A stretch of 39,140 nt of DNA from Actinomyces polynesiensis (GCF_000820725.1 NZ_CCXH01000091.1:1-39140), one strand, 5' to 3'. Counted from the stretch's first letter, positions 25,148 to 34,391 are shown. A program made the numbers and translations. The notes: generated by a model from the letters alone, not told the origin.

Positions 25148-28100
25148 TCACCCGAGCAGGACCTGGAGGTCCTCGGCGCTCAGTGTGGCGCCCCCGGCGG
25201 CACGCGTGCGAGCCACCGGAGCGCTGCGACCACTGTGTCCGTTGCCGACGCCGGGTCCGGCGCCGACCGCCCGACCTGTCTCGGTCACCCCCGCACCCTC
25301 GGTCCCCGTGGGAGCCAGCTCGGCGGAATCCCCGGCCAGCACACCGGCTGCGAGGTCGCGCTTGCGCTGTTGGAGGGCCAGGACCTTCTCCTCGATGGTG
25401 TCGCGTGCGACCAGTCGGTAGACGTGGACGGGTCGGGTCTGGCCGATGCGGTGGGCGCGGTCCACGGCCTGGGCCTCGGCGGCCGGGTTCCACCAGGGGT
25501 CTGCGAGGACGGCGTAGTCCGCCATGGCCAGGTTCAGACCGACCCCTCCGGCCTTGAGACTGATGAGGAAGACCGGGTCCTCACCCTGGGCGAAGCCCTC
25601 GATCACCTGCCTGCGGCGCGGCGTGGTGCCGTCGAGGTAGGAGTAGGTCACACCTGCCTGGTCCAGCCGCTGCGCGATGCGGCGCAGGTAGCGGGTGAAC
25701 TGGCTGAAGACCAGCACCCGGTGCCCCTCCTGGGCAGCCCTCTCCAGCAGGGGCACCAGGACCTCCATCTTGGAGGAGGGTGCGGAGGAGTCCTCCTCGA
25801 CCAGTGCCGGGTCGATGGCCAGCTGGCGCAGACGGGTCAGGGCTGCGAGCACCTCCACCTGGTTGTGCTCCAGGTCCTCGGCGAGCCCGAGGATGCGCTG
25901 GCGCTCGCGCTGGAGGTGCCGGTCGTAGATGTGGCGGTGGGCGGGGGCGAGTTCCACGTCGAGGACCTGCTCCTGCTTGGGGGGCAGGTCCAGGGCCACG
26001 TCCTCCTTGGTGCGACGCAGCAGGAAGGGGGCGATGCGGCGGCGCAGGAGGGCCATGAGCTGCCCGTCCGCGTCATCCCCGTGCTCCACCGGCCTGCGGT
26101 AGGACTGCCCGAACTGGGCCGGTGTGCCCAGCAGCCCCGGAGCGGTGAGTGCGAACATCGACCACAGCTCCCCCAGGTGGTTCTCCATCGGCGTGCCCGT
26201 GATGGCGAAGACCACGGGAGCCTGGACCTTCTTCACGGCGGCGAAGGTGCGCGAGTTGTGGTTCTTGACGTTCTGGGCCTCGTCGAGGACCAGTCCGGCG
26301 ACGCCCAGGTCGGTGTAGTCCTGTTCCTCCAGGCGCAGCAGCGCGTAGGAGGTGACGACCACGTCGGCCCCACGCGTCGCCTCCGCCAGGTCAGTCCCCC
26401 GCCTGGCCCTGGTCGCCTCGATGGCCACGACCCGCAGGTCCGGCGCGAACCGCCCGGCCTCGGACACCCAGTTGGGCACCACGGAGGTCGGGGCGACCAC
26501 CAGCCATGGGCCCCTGTCGCGGGCAGCAGCGGAAGCCCCCTCGGTCCGCTCGGACCCGTCCTCCCCGCCGACGAGGGCGGCGCCGTCCCCGTCCCTCTCG
26601 TCGAGGATCATGGCGAGCACCTGCAGGGTCTTGCCCAGCCCCATGTCGTCGGCGAGCACGCCGCCCAGTCCGGAGCGGCGCAGGCGCGCCAACCACTCGA
26701 AGCCCTCGACCTGGTAGGGGCGCAATGTGGCTCGCAGGCCGACCGGCAGGGGCGCAGGCTCCGGCGGTTGCGCCACCGCATCGCGCACTGCCTGGAACCA
26801 GGCGTGCTCGCTGGTGTCCACGATCCCCAGGGACAGGAGCTCCTCCCACCAGGACAGGCGTACCTGCGGTACGCGCAGGGTGGAGCGTCGCTGGTCGGAC
26901 AGCTCCGCGGCCTCCGCCAGGAGGCGGCGGAGGTGGTCCAGCGCCGGGTCGTCCAGGTGCGCGTAGGTCCCGTCGGGCAGGAAGAGGACGTCCTCGCCCA
27001 GGGTGAGGGCACGCACCAGGGAGGCCATGGGGACCTCGACCCCGCCGACCTCGACGTGGACGTCCAGGTCGAACCAGTCGGGGCCCTCCGACGCGACCTC
27101 GATGCGGACCAGGGGAGCTCCGCCGTCACGCAGCTCCGGCACGTCGTGGTGCAGCACGGTCACACCCAGTGCCTCCAGTCGGGGGACGACCTCCTCCACC
27201 AGGGTCGCGATCGCCAATCCCTCGATCCGGGCGTCCTGGAGTGGGCGGGGGCACGGGAGGGCCGCCGCCTCGACCGTGCCTTCCAGTCCGACCAGCACAT
27301 GGGAGACCTCGGTGAGCAGGGCGACCTGGGCCCCGCCCTCGTCCGTGGAGGAGCGCAGGGGCTGCTCCACACCCAGGGCCGGTCCGCCGGGACGCTGCCA
27401 CGTCCACTGCAGACGCACGACCGGTCGGGAGGATCCGTCGCTACGGGACCCCGGGGTGATGTCGAGGTTGAGCTCGGGTGGCTGCGGCGGGGCCGGGGCG
27501 TAGCTGGAGTCCGGGGAGACCCAGGCGCCCCCGCCGATGCGCGGGAGGATCTCCCGTTCGAAGTCGGGACGGTCCCGGGTCGGTACCACCACCGACTCAC
27601 GCTGGCCCGCGAGGGCCTGCCAGGTGCGCGAGGCCGGGCGTTCCAGGCCTGCCAGGCGCAGTACGCCTTCGGCGTCACGCCACGCCAGGCCGTGTACGGG
27701 CGAACCGCACTGCACCCGCTGCGCGTCGGGCACGAGTCCGGAGTGGCGCAGAGCGGCCTCAAGGTGCAGGTTCCCGCCCTCGTCCGAGACGATGGAGACA
27801 TCGGCACGGGCGGGGGTCGGCTCCAGGACGACAGGCCGGAACGAGTCGGACTCGACCAGCTCGACCCCGGTCCCCACGACCCGCGCCAGGACGCGCCACA
27901 GGTCCGGGGACGTCCCGGCGCAGAGATCGATCCACGGCCGCGAGGAGGAGTAGTAGGGATCCCACTCGGGATCCGTGCGGCGCAGTTCCCGGAGGGCGTC
28001 GAGCTGGTCCGGATCAGCGTCGTCCACGGAGCCCTGGGCGATCTTCGTCCACGTCGCCCCGGTGACGATCCACCGGCCCCGTTTCCCCATGCGCAGGGGC

Positions 28101-28636
28101 CGGGCGTTGAGGATGCCGGGAGAGCCCCGGTCCACGCGCCAGGGCAGGGGGGAACGGCTGTGTCCACGCGCGGCCTGCTCCCCGGGGGCACGCTCGGGGT
28201 GGAACTCCAGGGCGAGGGCGAGGCGGGTGAGCGTGTCGGAAGCGGCGGGGAGCAGGTCCCCCAGCACGGACCGCCACGAGGGCGACGACACCCCGGCAGG
28301 ACCTCTGCCACCCGCCCCGCCAGCGGATGGGGAACCCAGTGCGGTGAGCAGCAGCGCCACCACGTGCTTGCAGTTGTACCCGACCGGGCATGAGCACTCC
28401 CCCTCCACGGCGGTGAGGACGCCGGCAGGTGAGTACTCGTACTCCAGGGTGGTGGCGTAGGTGTGTGTCCCCGAACCCTGGCACAGGCCCATGACCTCGC
28501 CGGTCTCGGGGTCGTGGTGGAGCAGGTGGACACGGCCCTCACGCGCATACGCGCGCCCCCGGGTGAAGGGACCCATCCCCACCAGTGCCGCGAGTTCCAC
28601 GGGCTCCGCCATGTCGACCAGCGTAGGGGATGGCAT
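25148..28636 (-). CDS. SNF2-family DEAD/DEAH-type helicase with SWIM zinc finger
   Basis: A 1162-residue Swi2/Snf2 ATPase. A SWIM zinc finger lies near the N-terminus (Cys81-x-Cys83-x5-Cys89-x-His91, in ECSCPVGYNCKH), followed by a long family-specific region. The helicase core has Walker A DDMGLGKT at about 660-667, motif II LDEAQN at about 784, and motif VI DRAHRIGQTRPVHVYRLV at about 1060. Motif II is DEAQ, as in other bacterial SWIM-SNF2 proteins. ATG 28636 is chosen because AGGTGG lies shortly upstream; a GTG three codons earlier is possible. It starts 33 bases after the stop of the upstream ketopantoate-reductase-like gene on the same strand. Such proteins act in DNA repair, transcription or nucleoprotein remodelling; the precise role is not known. 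Confidence 0.93.
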   Translation of the reverse strand: MPSPTLVDMAEPVELAALVGMGPFTRGRAYAREGRVHLLHHDPETGEVMGLCQGSGTHTYATTLEYEYSPAGVLTAVEGECSCPVGYNCKHVVALLLTALGSPSAGGAGGRGPAGVSSPSWRSVLGDLLPAASDTLTRLALALEFHPERAPGEQAARGHSRSPLPWRVDRGSPGILNARPLRMGKRGRWIVTGATWTKIAQGSVDDADPDQLDALRELRRTDPEWDPYYSSSRPWIDLCAGTSPDLWRVLARVVGTGVELVESDSFRPVVLEPTPARADVSIVSDEGGNLHLEAALRHSGLVPDAQRVQCGSPVHGLAWRDAEGVLRLAGLERPASRTWQALAGQRESVVVPTRDRPDFEREILPRIGGGAWVSPDSSYAPAPPQPPELNLDITPGSRSDGSSRPVVRLQWTWQRPGGPALGVEQPLRSSTDEGGAQVALLTEVSHVLVGLEGTVEAAALPCPRPLQDARIEGLAIATLVEEVVPRLEALGVTVLHHDVPELRDGGAPLVRIEVASEGPDWFDLDVHVEVGGVEVPMASLVRALTLGEDVLFLPDGTYAHLDDPALDHLRRLLAEAAELSDQRRSTLRVPQVRLSWWEELLSLGIVDTSEHAWFQAVRDAVAQPPEPAPLPVGLRATLRPYQVEGFEWLARLRRSGLGGVLADDMGLGKTLQVLAMILDERDGDGAALVGGEDGSERTEGASAAARDRGPWLVVAPTSVVPNWVSEAGRFAPDLRVVAIEATRARRGTDLAEATRGADVVVTSYALLRLEEQDYTDLGVAGLVLDEAQNVKNHNSRTFAAVKKVQAPVVFAITGTPMENHLGELWSMFALTAPGLLGTPAQFGQSYRRPVEHGDDADGQLMALLRRRIAPFLLRRTKEDVALDLPPKQEQVLDVELAPAHRHIYDRHLQRERQRILGLAEDLEHNQVEVLAALTRLRQLAIDPALVEEDSSAPSSKMEVLVPLLERAAQEGHRVLVFSQFTRYLRRIAQRLDQAGVTYSYLDGTTPRRRQVIEGFAQGEDPVFLISLKAGGVGLNLAMADYAVLADPWWNPAAEAQAVDRAHRIGQTRPVHVYRLVARDTIEEKVLALQQRKRDLAAGVLAGDSAELAPTGTEGAGVTETGRAVGAGPGVGNGHSGRSAPVARTRAAGGATLSAEDLQVLLG

Positions 28637-28669
28637 GTGCACCACCTGGAACGGGTCGCGGTGGGCCCC

Positions 28670-29689
28670 TCAGGCGGCGGCCTCCTGCGCGCGCTCCGCA
28701 GCACCCTGCCCGGACTGTCCGGCGGCCTCGGCCTTCGCGGCCTCCAGGTCACGCATGGCCTCGGCGAGGTGCATCTGGTGGGTGACGAACTCGTGCAGGT
28801 GGCAGATGTAGTCGTGGTCGCGCCCCAGGCGGGCGATGTAGCCGTTGATGTAGTCGACCTCGGTGGGACGGTCGTGGGAGAAGTCCTGGTACATCGAGGG
28901 GTGGTGCAGGGGGTTGCCGATCCGGCTGACGAAGTCCACGGAGGCGACGGACTCCTGGCGGGTCTCGATGAGCTGGATCCCGGCGCGCTCGCAGGCGTCG
29001 TAGGCCTCGTCCAGGAGCATCCGCGCCATGTCCTGCTCACCCTCGTAGGTGGCGAACTCGCCCATCGTCATCCCGAACATCGTGCACATCGTGTTGACGA
29101 CGGAGTTGAAGACGACCTTCGCCATGAGCGTCCCCATGAAGTTCTCGGTGAGGACGGGGTTGAGGTTGGCGGCCTCGAAGTCGGCGAACATGGCGCGCGT
29201 GGTGTGGTCCGGCTCCTCGGTGAGGTTGACCATGTGCATCGTGCCCGCACCGGCCTTGCCGATGAAGTCGACGTCACCGGGGCCGTTGAGGACGGTGGCG
29301 ATCATGGCGGTGCCTGCGACGATGCGGTCGTCGGCGAAGTACTGCCGCAGCTTCTCGACGTGCCCCATGCCGTTCATGGCGCTGAAGACGTACTGCTCGG
29401 GGCGGAAGAGGTGGGCGCAGCGCTCCAGCACCCCGGCCAGCTGCATCTGCTTGAGGAAGACGATCCACACGTCGGGGGTGCCCGTGTACTCCTCGGGCGT
29501 GTACAGGTCGATCGGCACCAGGTGGCGACCCTCGTGGTCGCGCGAGACGTACACGCCTCCCTGGCGGCGCACCGCCCGGATGTTCGGTTCCCACGTGTCG
29601 ATGAAGTCGACCGCCACTCCCGCCTGCTCCTGCAGGAGGACACCGTAGCGGTATCCCATGGCCCCGGCACCGATGACTGCGTACTTCAT
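28670..29689 (-). CDS. Ketopantoate reductase-like protein (ApbA/PanE family)
   Basis: A 339-residue NADP-dependent oxidoreductase of the 2-dehydropantoate 2-reductase family. The N-terminus MKYAVIGAGAMGYRYG is a Rossmann fold with GxGxxG at 7-12. The C-terminal helical domain contains Lys191 in MAKVVFNSVVNTMC, the catalytic Lys of PanE. SMYQDFSHDRPTEVDYINGY matches the typical SSMLQDVxxGRxTEIDxINGx motif. The last 25 residues are Ala/Glu/Gln-rich and dispensable-looking. ATG 29689 has AGGAA upstream and begins at the Rossmann strand. No other pantothenate genes are near, so it could act on another 2-keto acid. It may be co-transcribed with the SNF2 gene. Confidence 0.88.
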   Translation of the reverse strand: MKYAVIGAGAMGYRYGVLLQEQAGVAVDFIDTWEPNIRAVRRQGGVYVSRDHEGRHLVPIDLYTPEEYTGTPDVWIVFLKQMQLAGVLERCAHLFRPEQYVFSAMNGMGHVEKLRQYFADDRIVAGTAMIATVLNGPGDVDFIGKAGAGTMHMVNLTEEPDHTTRAMFADFEAANLNPVLTENFMGTLMAKVVFNSVVNTMCTMFGMTMGEFATYEGEQDMARMLLDEAYDACERAGIQLIETRQESVASVDFVSRIGNPLHHPSMYQDFSHDRPTEVDYINGYIARLGRDHDYICHLHEFVTHQMHLAEAMRDLEAAKAEAAGQSGQGAAERAQEAAA

Positions 29690-30004
29690 TTCCTGTGCAT
29701 CCTCACGTCTGGATCTCCGCGGGGTCAGCACCGTGCGACCCCTGCGGTGTGGGAGCGGGGCGGGCACCCGATGCCGGTGCGTCCATGTCCCCGGGCGCGC
29801 GACGCGCCTCTCCCCTGTGTGTCGGGCGCTCGGCAGGTCCTGGTGAGGACCGGGGGCGCGTCCCCGTGGTCGCCTCGTGGGCGTCCCCGACGTTACCCCC
29901 CACGACGAGGGCGCCGCGGTGTGGTCTTCCATGGTGACCCTGGGGTGATGGGGGCGAGAGTCGATGCAACACCGACGATCAGCAGCGATGAGGAGGAGAC
30001 CCCC
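29690..30004. other. Divergent intergenic region, 315 bp
   Basis: The gap between the ketopantoate-reductase-like gene and the YbaK/EbsC gene contains no convincing gene. A weak 6-bp hairpin (GGTCCT-GGTG-AGGACC, 29836-29851) and one copy of the nonamer GACGAGGGC (29904-29912) are present. I could not identify a promoter with confidence in either direction. GAGGAGGAG at the right end is the ribosome site of the next gene. Confidence 0.5.
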
Positions 30005-30502
30005 ATGTCACTCGAGACGGCCCAGCAGTACCTCACTGAACGCGGCCACGGGGACGACGTCATCGTGACTCCGCAGTCCGTGGTCACAGCAACCGTGGAG
30101 GAGGCGGCCGCAGCACTCGGCGTCGAACCGGCACGCATCGCGAAGACGCTGAGCTTCCGGGGGCCGGAGCCCGACACGGCGATCCTGGTCGTCATGGCCG
30201 GGGACGCCCGCGTGCACAACGGCTCCTTCAAGAGGACGTTCGGCGTGAAGGCGCACATGCTCCGCGGGGACGAGGTCGAGCACCTCACCGGCCACCAGCC
30301 GGGGGGTGTCTGCCCCTTCGCCAACCCACCCGCGGCGACGGTGTACCTGGACGCCTCACTGCAGCGCTTCACGACGGTGTACCCGGCGTGCGGAAACGAC
30401 CACTCCGCCATCGAGCTGAGCTGCGCGGAGCTGGAACGGGTCACCGGCGGACCCCAGTGGGTCACCGTCTCCACCGTGGGGACGTCGGCCTCCGCCGCCT
30501 GA
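30005..30502 (+). CDS. YbaK/EbsC-family aminoacyl-tRNA deacylase
   Basis: A 165-residue protein of the YbaK/ProX editing family, which hydrolyses mischarged tRNAs such as Cys-tRNA(Pro). The conserved catalytic Lys is Lys47 in IAKTLSFRG. The GDARVHNGSFKRTFGVK segment and GGVCPFANPP loop are typical of the EbsC subgroup, as is the late PACGNDHSAIELS. GAGGAGGAG lies six bases before the ATG. It stands alone between two long intergenic regions. The exact amino acid edited is not evident. Confidence 0.92.
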   Translation: MSLETAQQYLTERGHGDDVIVTPQSVVTATVEEAAAALGVEPARIAKTLSFRGPEPDTAILVVMAGDARVHNGSFKRTFGVKAHMLRGDEVEHLTGHQPGGVCPFANPPAATVYLDASLQRFTTVYPACGNDHSAIELSCAELERVTGGPQWVTVSTVGTSASAA

Positions 30503-31048
30503 GACGCAACACGACACTTCCGGTCGCGGCACCCCGGCACCCTTGCACCTGACAGGCCGAACCCCCCTTCACCTCATCCCCGAACCCCACCGGAAGCCCT
30601 CCAGAGCCTCCAGAACCCCCAGGACCCCCAAGATTCAGTGACGTGCGCCAATGCGCACGGCACGGGTCACTGAGTCTCGGCATGCGCGTCCTGCCAGCGT
30701 TCAGGCACGGGCTACTGCGTTCAGGCGCTGGCTACTGAGTCCAAGCACGGGTCCTATCCGTGCCCAGAACGCAGCAACCCGTGCCCAATGCCGACAGACC
30801 GTGCCTGAACGCCACGCAGTGCCATCGTCGGGGCACCGGGTCCACGGTCCGTCCCCGCCGGAGACCTGAACCGCCGGGACAGCCCAGCCCCACCGGGGAG
30901 GCCTGGACCCGCCGTCCCCGCCAGTCCCTCCGGCGAGTCCCGACCCTACCGGGTCTCCCCGAGAGATGTGCGAAGCCCGCCGATAGGGTGGGAGCGCGGT
31001 TGTCGCCGGCCCGAGCGCCGGGCTGCGGCGCCCCGGAGGAGTAGGCAC
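30503..31048. other. Repeat-rich intergenic region, 546 bp
   Basis: No gene is supported here. From left to right: CTTCCGGT (30515-30522) and ACCGGAAG (30588-30595) can pair over a long loop; a C-rich tract with CCAGA and ACCCCCA repeats follows at about 30595-30632; then the hairpin and repeat cluster at 30635-30812; then otsA upstream DNA with TAGGGT (30984-30989) as a possible -10. Confidence 0.6.
30635..30812. repeat. Cluster of 20-bp direct and inverted repeats with hairpins
   Basis: TCAGTGAC (30635-30642) pairs with GTCACTGA (30666-30673) around an inner hairpin GTGCGC-CAAT-GCGCAC (30643-30658). Then three adjacent 20-base units start at 30704, 30724 and 30744, the first being GGCACGGGCTACTGCGTTCA. 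Its inverted copy lies at 30766-30785 (17 of 20 bases). GCACGG-N7-CCGTGC (30745-30763) forms the centre. GCGTTCAGGCACGG (30698-30711) is matched by CCGTGCCTGAACGC (30799-30812). The whole block can fold as one large imperfect cruciform. Confidence 0.75.
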
Positions 31049-32734
31049 GTGACTGAATCACACGCACCACGCCAGGACGAGGAGTCCCGCACCCCACCCC
31101 AGACGCGATCGTCGCTGGTCGTCGTCTCCAACCGGCTCCCGGTGGAGGGGAGCCGCGACGAGGCGGGCGAATGGCACTGGGAACGCTCCCCGGGCGGCCT
31201 CGTCACCGCACTGGAACCAGTGGTGGAACGCAGTGGCGGGGTCTGGATCGGCTCACTGGGGATCGCCGACGAGTCGATGGAGCCCTTCGAGACAACCGGC
31301 ACCACTCTGGGCCGTCCGTTCACCGTCGTCCCCATCACGCTCAGCGAGGACGAGACGCAGCGCTACTACGAGGGGTTCTCCAACGCCTCACTGTGGCCGC
31401 TCTACCACGAGGTCATCGCGCCACCCCGGTACCACCGGGACTGGTGGGAGTCCTACCGCACCGTCAACCGACGCTTCGCCCAGGCGGTGGCCGATTCGGC
31501 CGAGCCCGGGGCACGCGTGTGGGTGCAGGACTACCAGCTGCAGCTCGTCCCCCGCATGGTGCGCGAACTGCGCCCGGACGTCTCCATCGGATTCTTCAAC
31601 CACATCCCCTTCCCGCCTCCCGGCATCTACTCCCAGTTGCCGTGGCGCCGCCAGATCCTCGAAGGGCTCCTCGGCGCCGACCTCGTGGGGTTCCAACGCG
31701 CGGAGGACGCCCGCAACTTCGCCCAGACGGTGCGCCGCCTGCTCGGCTACACGGTCCACCACGGCATCATCGAGACACCCGCAGGCGCCGAGTTCGGCGG
31801 TGAGGCCGGCGACTCCGGGTCCCACGACACCTCCGACCGGGGAGCCGAGACCACCCGGCCCGTCAGCTTCGGTGCGTTCCCGATCTCCATCGACGTCGCC
31901 TCCTTCGCCGAACTCGGGCGCGACCCCCGGGTCCGGGCACGCGCCCGGGAGATCCGCCGCGAGCTCGGCAATCCGAAGACCGTCCTGCTCGGGGTCGACC
32001 GCCTGGACTACACGAAGGGCATCCGGCACCGGATCAAGGCCCACGGGGAGCTCCTCGCCGAGCACCGCATCGACGTGGAGGACACCGTCCTGGTGGAGAT
32101 CGCGGTCCCCAGCCGCGAGCGCGTCCAGACCTACCAGGACCTGCGCGATGACATCGAGCTGGCCGTTTCACGTATCAACGGGGACTTCTCCACCGTCGGG
32201 CACACCGCCATCAACTACCTGCACCGCTCGCTGCCGCGCCGAGAGCTCGCCGCCTTCTACCTGGCCTCCGACGTGCTGTTGATCAATGCGCTGCGGGACG
32301 GGATGAACCTCGTGTGCAAGGAGTACGTCGCCACCCGTGTCGACAATGACGGGGTGCTGATCCTCAGTGAGTTCGCAGGTGCCGCCGACGAACTGCGCCA
32401 GGCACTGCTCATCAACCCCCACGACATCGACGGTGTGAAGGCCCAGACCCTGCGTGCCATCCGCATGCCCGAACGCGAGAGGCGCAGCCGCATGCGCTCC
32501 CTGCGGCGCACCGTGGCCCGCAATGACCTGCAACGCTGGACCCGGGACTTCCTCGACCGCCTCGATGAGGCGGCGACCAATGCCCATCTCGCCGCCGGGA
32601 GCGCGAACAGGAGCGGGGCACGTATCGCAGGGGGCGCGCACGAGGGAGGCCCCACTGTCCCGGAGTCGGCGCCTTCGGGAGATGCTCCCGGCGAGGAACA
32701 CTCCACACCGGCCGGGAGCGCCCATGGCGCCTGA
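31049..32734 (+). CDS. otsA: Alpha,alpha-trehalose-phosphate synthase
   Basis: A 561-residue GT20 glycosyltransferase that makes trehalose-6-phosphate from UDP-glucose and glucose-6-phosphate. It has the N-terminal VVVSNRLPVE, RSPGGLVTAL, the HIPFPPPGIY acceptor-site motif, GVDRLDYTKGIRHRIKA and the C-terminal DGMNLVCKEYVA with NDGVLILSEFAGAA. GTG 31049 follows GGAGGAG. There is a Ser/Thr/Gly-rich insertion at about 247-272 and a low-complexity tail after about 517. A possible -10 TAGGGT lies about 60 bases upstream. The gene overlaps otsB by 11 bases, so the two steps of trehalose synthesis are coupled. Confidence 0.95.
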   Translation: MTESHAPRQDEESRTPPQTRSSLVVVSNRLPVEGSRDEAGEWHWERSPGGLVTALEPVVERSGGVWIGSLGIADESMEPFETTGTTLGRPFTVVPITLSEDETQRYYEGFSNASLWPLYHEVIAPPRYHRDWWESYRTVNRRFAQAVADSAEPGARVWVQDYQLQLVPRMVRELRPDVSIGFFNHIPFPPPGIYSQLPWRRQILEGLLGADLVGFQRAEDARNFAQTVRRLLGYTVHHGIIETPAGAEFGGEAGDSGSHDTSDRGAETTRPVSFGAFPISIDVASFAELGRDPRVRARAREIRRELGNPKTVLLGVDRLDYTKGIRHRIKAHGELLAEHRIDVEDTVLVEIAVPSRERVQTYQDLRDDIELAVSRINGDFSTVGHTAINYLHRSLPRRELAAFYLASDVLLINALRDGMNLVCKEYVATRVDNDGVLILSEFAGAADELRQALLINPHDIDGVKAQTLRAIRMPERERRSRMRSLRRTVARNDLQRWTRDFLDRLDEAATNAHLAAGSANRSGARIAGGAHEGGPTVPESAPSGDAPGEEHSTPAGSAHGA

Positions 32735-33737
32735 TCCACGAGACCCTGCGCGGTCGCACATCGGCGCCTCTGCGGGTGGCACCCTCGGGACGGCCGACAC
32801 AGGATCCGACGCGACCGCTGGGACCGGGCACGTCGGCGAGAGCGTCCATGCCGAGAAGAGCGCGCACACCGGCGTGAACCACATCGGTCCAGGCATGCGG
32901 AGTCATGGCTCCGGCACCGACCTGGGCCCGGCACTGGGCCAATCCCTCGACCGCATCGCGCGGGTGCCACACCTGCTCGTTGGACTCGATTTCGACGGAA
33001 CCCTGGCGCCCTTCAGGGTGGACCCCTCGGCCTCACGCGCGACACCGGAGGCCGCGGCTGCGGTCCGCCGGCTCGTGCAGCTCCCCGACACCGTGGTTGC
33101 ACTCGTGTCCGGGCGTGCCCTGGACTCCCTCGCCGAGGTCGCAGAGGCACCCGAGGGAACCGTACTGGTGGGTTCGCACGGACTCGAGACCCGCTTGGGC
33201 GACGGCACGACCGTGCCCATCGAGCTCGACGACACCCAGCGGGCCGCCCTCGTCGAACTGGACCAACGTCTGTCCACCCTGGCGGCAGGTGCGCCGGGGG
33301 CCTGGGTCGAGTGCAAGCCGAGCTCCGTCTCACTGCACACGCGCGCCATGGAGGACGCGGCGCTTGCGGAGTCCTTGGAGAAGCGGGCTCGTGCGGCGGC
33401 GGAGGACCTCTCCATCGTGGGTGACCGCGCCACCGGCGCGCCCCGGGTGGACGTCCTGGGAGGCAAGCGGGTCGTCGAGCTGGCCGTACTGCGCGGTGAC
33501 AAGGGCCGCGCGCTGTCACGTCTGCGCGCGCAGGTGCGTGCAGACGCCGTCTTCTACGCGGGTGACGACACCACTGATGAGCGCGCGTTCCGCTCACTGG
33601 TCCCCGGCGACGTCGGTGTGCACGTGGGTGACGGCCCCACTGCGGCGGCCCACAGCGTCCCGGGGATCGAGGCGGTCCCGACCGTGCTGGAGCGTCTGGC
33701 GGGGGCACGGGAGAGGACCCGCCCGACTTCGCCCTAG
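32724..33737 (+). CDS. otsB: Trehalose-6-phosphate phosphatase
   Basis: A 337-residue HAD phosphatase that converts trehalose-6-phosphate to trehalose. Motif I is GLDFDGTLAPF with Asp89 and Asp91, followed by VALVSGR, VGSHGLE, the Lys motif GDKGRALSRL and the motif IV AGDDTTDERAF. The first 70 or so residues are Gly/Ser/Ala/His-rich and not part of the catalytic fold. ATG 32724 is inside the end of otsA; an internal ATG about 57 codons later would give a protein closer to the usual 250-270 residues. The start is thus uncertain although the overlap favours the first. Confidence 0.93.
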   Translation: MAPDPRDPARSHIGASAGGTLGTADTGSDATAGTGHVGESVHAEKSAHTGVNHIGPGMRSHGSGTDLGPALGQSLDRIARVPHLLVGLDFDGTLAPFRVDPSASRATPEAAAAVRRLVQLPDTVVALVSGRALDSLAEVAEAPEGTVLVGSHGLETRLGDGTTVPIELDDTQRAALVELDQRLSTLAAGAPGAWVECKPSSVSLHTRAMEDAALAESLEKRARAAAEDLSIVGDRATGAPRVDVLGGKRVVELAVLRGDKGRALSRLRAQVRADAVFYAGDDTTDERAFRSLVPGDVGVHVGDGPTAAAHSVPGIEAVPTVLERLAGARERTRPTSP

Positions 33738-33740
33738 AGT
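33735..33740 (+). promoter_or_regulatory. -10 element of DUF1345 gene (probable leaderless start)
   Basis: TAGAGT overlaps the otsB stop codon and ends seven bases before ATG 33748. No ribosome site lies between, so the gene may be read from a leaderless message independent of otsAB. Confidence 0.45.
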
Positions 33741-33747
33741 CGGGACC

Positions 33748-34380
33748 ATGAACCTGTTCAGGGAGTCGATGCGGGCGCGGTTGCTGACGAGCCTGGCCAC
33801 CGGGGTGCTGACCTCCGTCGGGGCGGGCCTGGCCGGTCACCTGGCCCTGGGGCTGATGGCCGGATGGGTGGTGGCCGCGGGTCTGTTCACCTTGTCGACC
33901 TGGTTCCTCGTGTTCCGGCTGGACGCCGCCGGGACCCGCAGGCACGCCACGGACAACGACCCGGGCCGGGGGATCGACGACACGCTCCTGATCCTGTCCT
34001 GCCTGGCGAGCATCGCGGGTCTCATGCTGCTCCTGGTCCTGACGGAACGCGCGGACGTGGTCGCCAGCGCGGAGCTGGGGGTGCTCGGCATCCTCGCGTC
34101 CTGGTCGGCGGTCCACACCCTGTTCTGCCTGCGCTACGCACACGCGTACTACGCCGGCGGCGGTTCCGGGGTGGACTTCAACGGTGACACCTCCCCCGAC
34201 TACCGGGACTTCGCCTACCTGGCCTTCACCCTGGGCATGACCTTCCAGGTCTCCGACACGAACCTGTCCACCAAGGAGTTCCGTCGAATGGCGCTCAACC
34301 AGGGGCTGATCTCCTACCTGCTGGGGACCGTCGTGGTGGCCTCGACGATCAACCTGCTCAGCCAGCTGATCGCGGGGTGA
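33748..34380 (+). CDS. DUF1345 membrane protein
   Basis: A 210-residue integral membrane protein of the DUF1345 family with about five hydrophobic helices. The typical end of the family is seen: AYLAFTLGMTFQVSDTNLST, then KEFRRMALNQGLISYLLGT. DDTLLILSCLASIAG lies in the middle. The function of the family is not known. The ATG is ten bases after the otsB stop, with a TAGAGT -10-like element overlapping that stop. A terminator-like hairpin follows the gene. Confidence 0.9.
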   Translation: MNLFRESMRARLLTSLATGVLTSVGAGLAGHLALGLMAGWVVAAGLFTLSTWFLVFRLDAAGTRRHATDNDPGRGIDDTLLILSCLASIAGLMLLLVLTERADVVASAELGVLGILASWSAVHTLFCLRYAHAYYAGGGSGVDFNGDTSPDYRDFAYLAFTLGMTFQVSDTNLSTKEFRRMALNQGLISYLLGTVVVASTINLLSQLIAG

Positions 34381-34391
34381 GAGTGCCCAAA

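Noticed and set aside
30635-30812. CRISPR or tRNA gene cluster in the hairpin-rich gap
   Set aside because: Units are 20 bases, adjacent and partly inverted, and no cloverleaf with anticodon and T-loop could be drawn.
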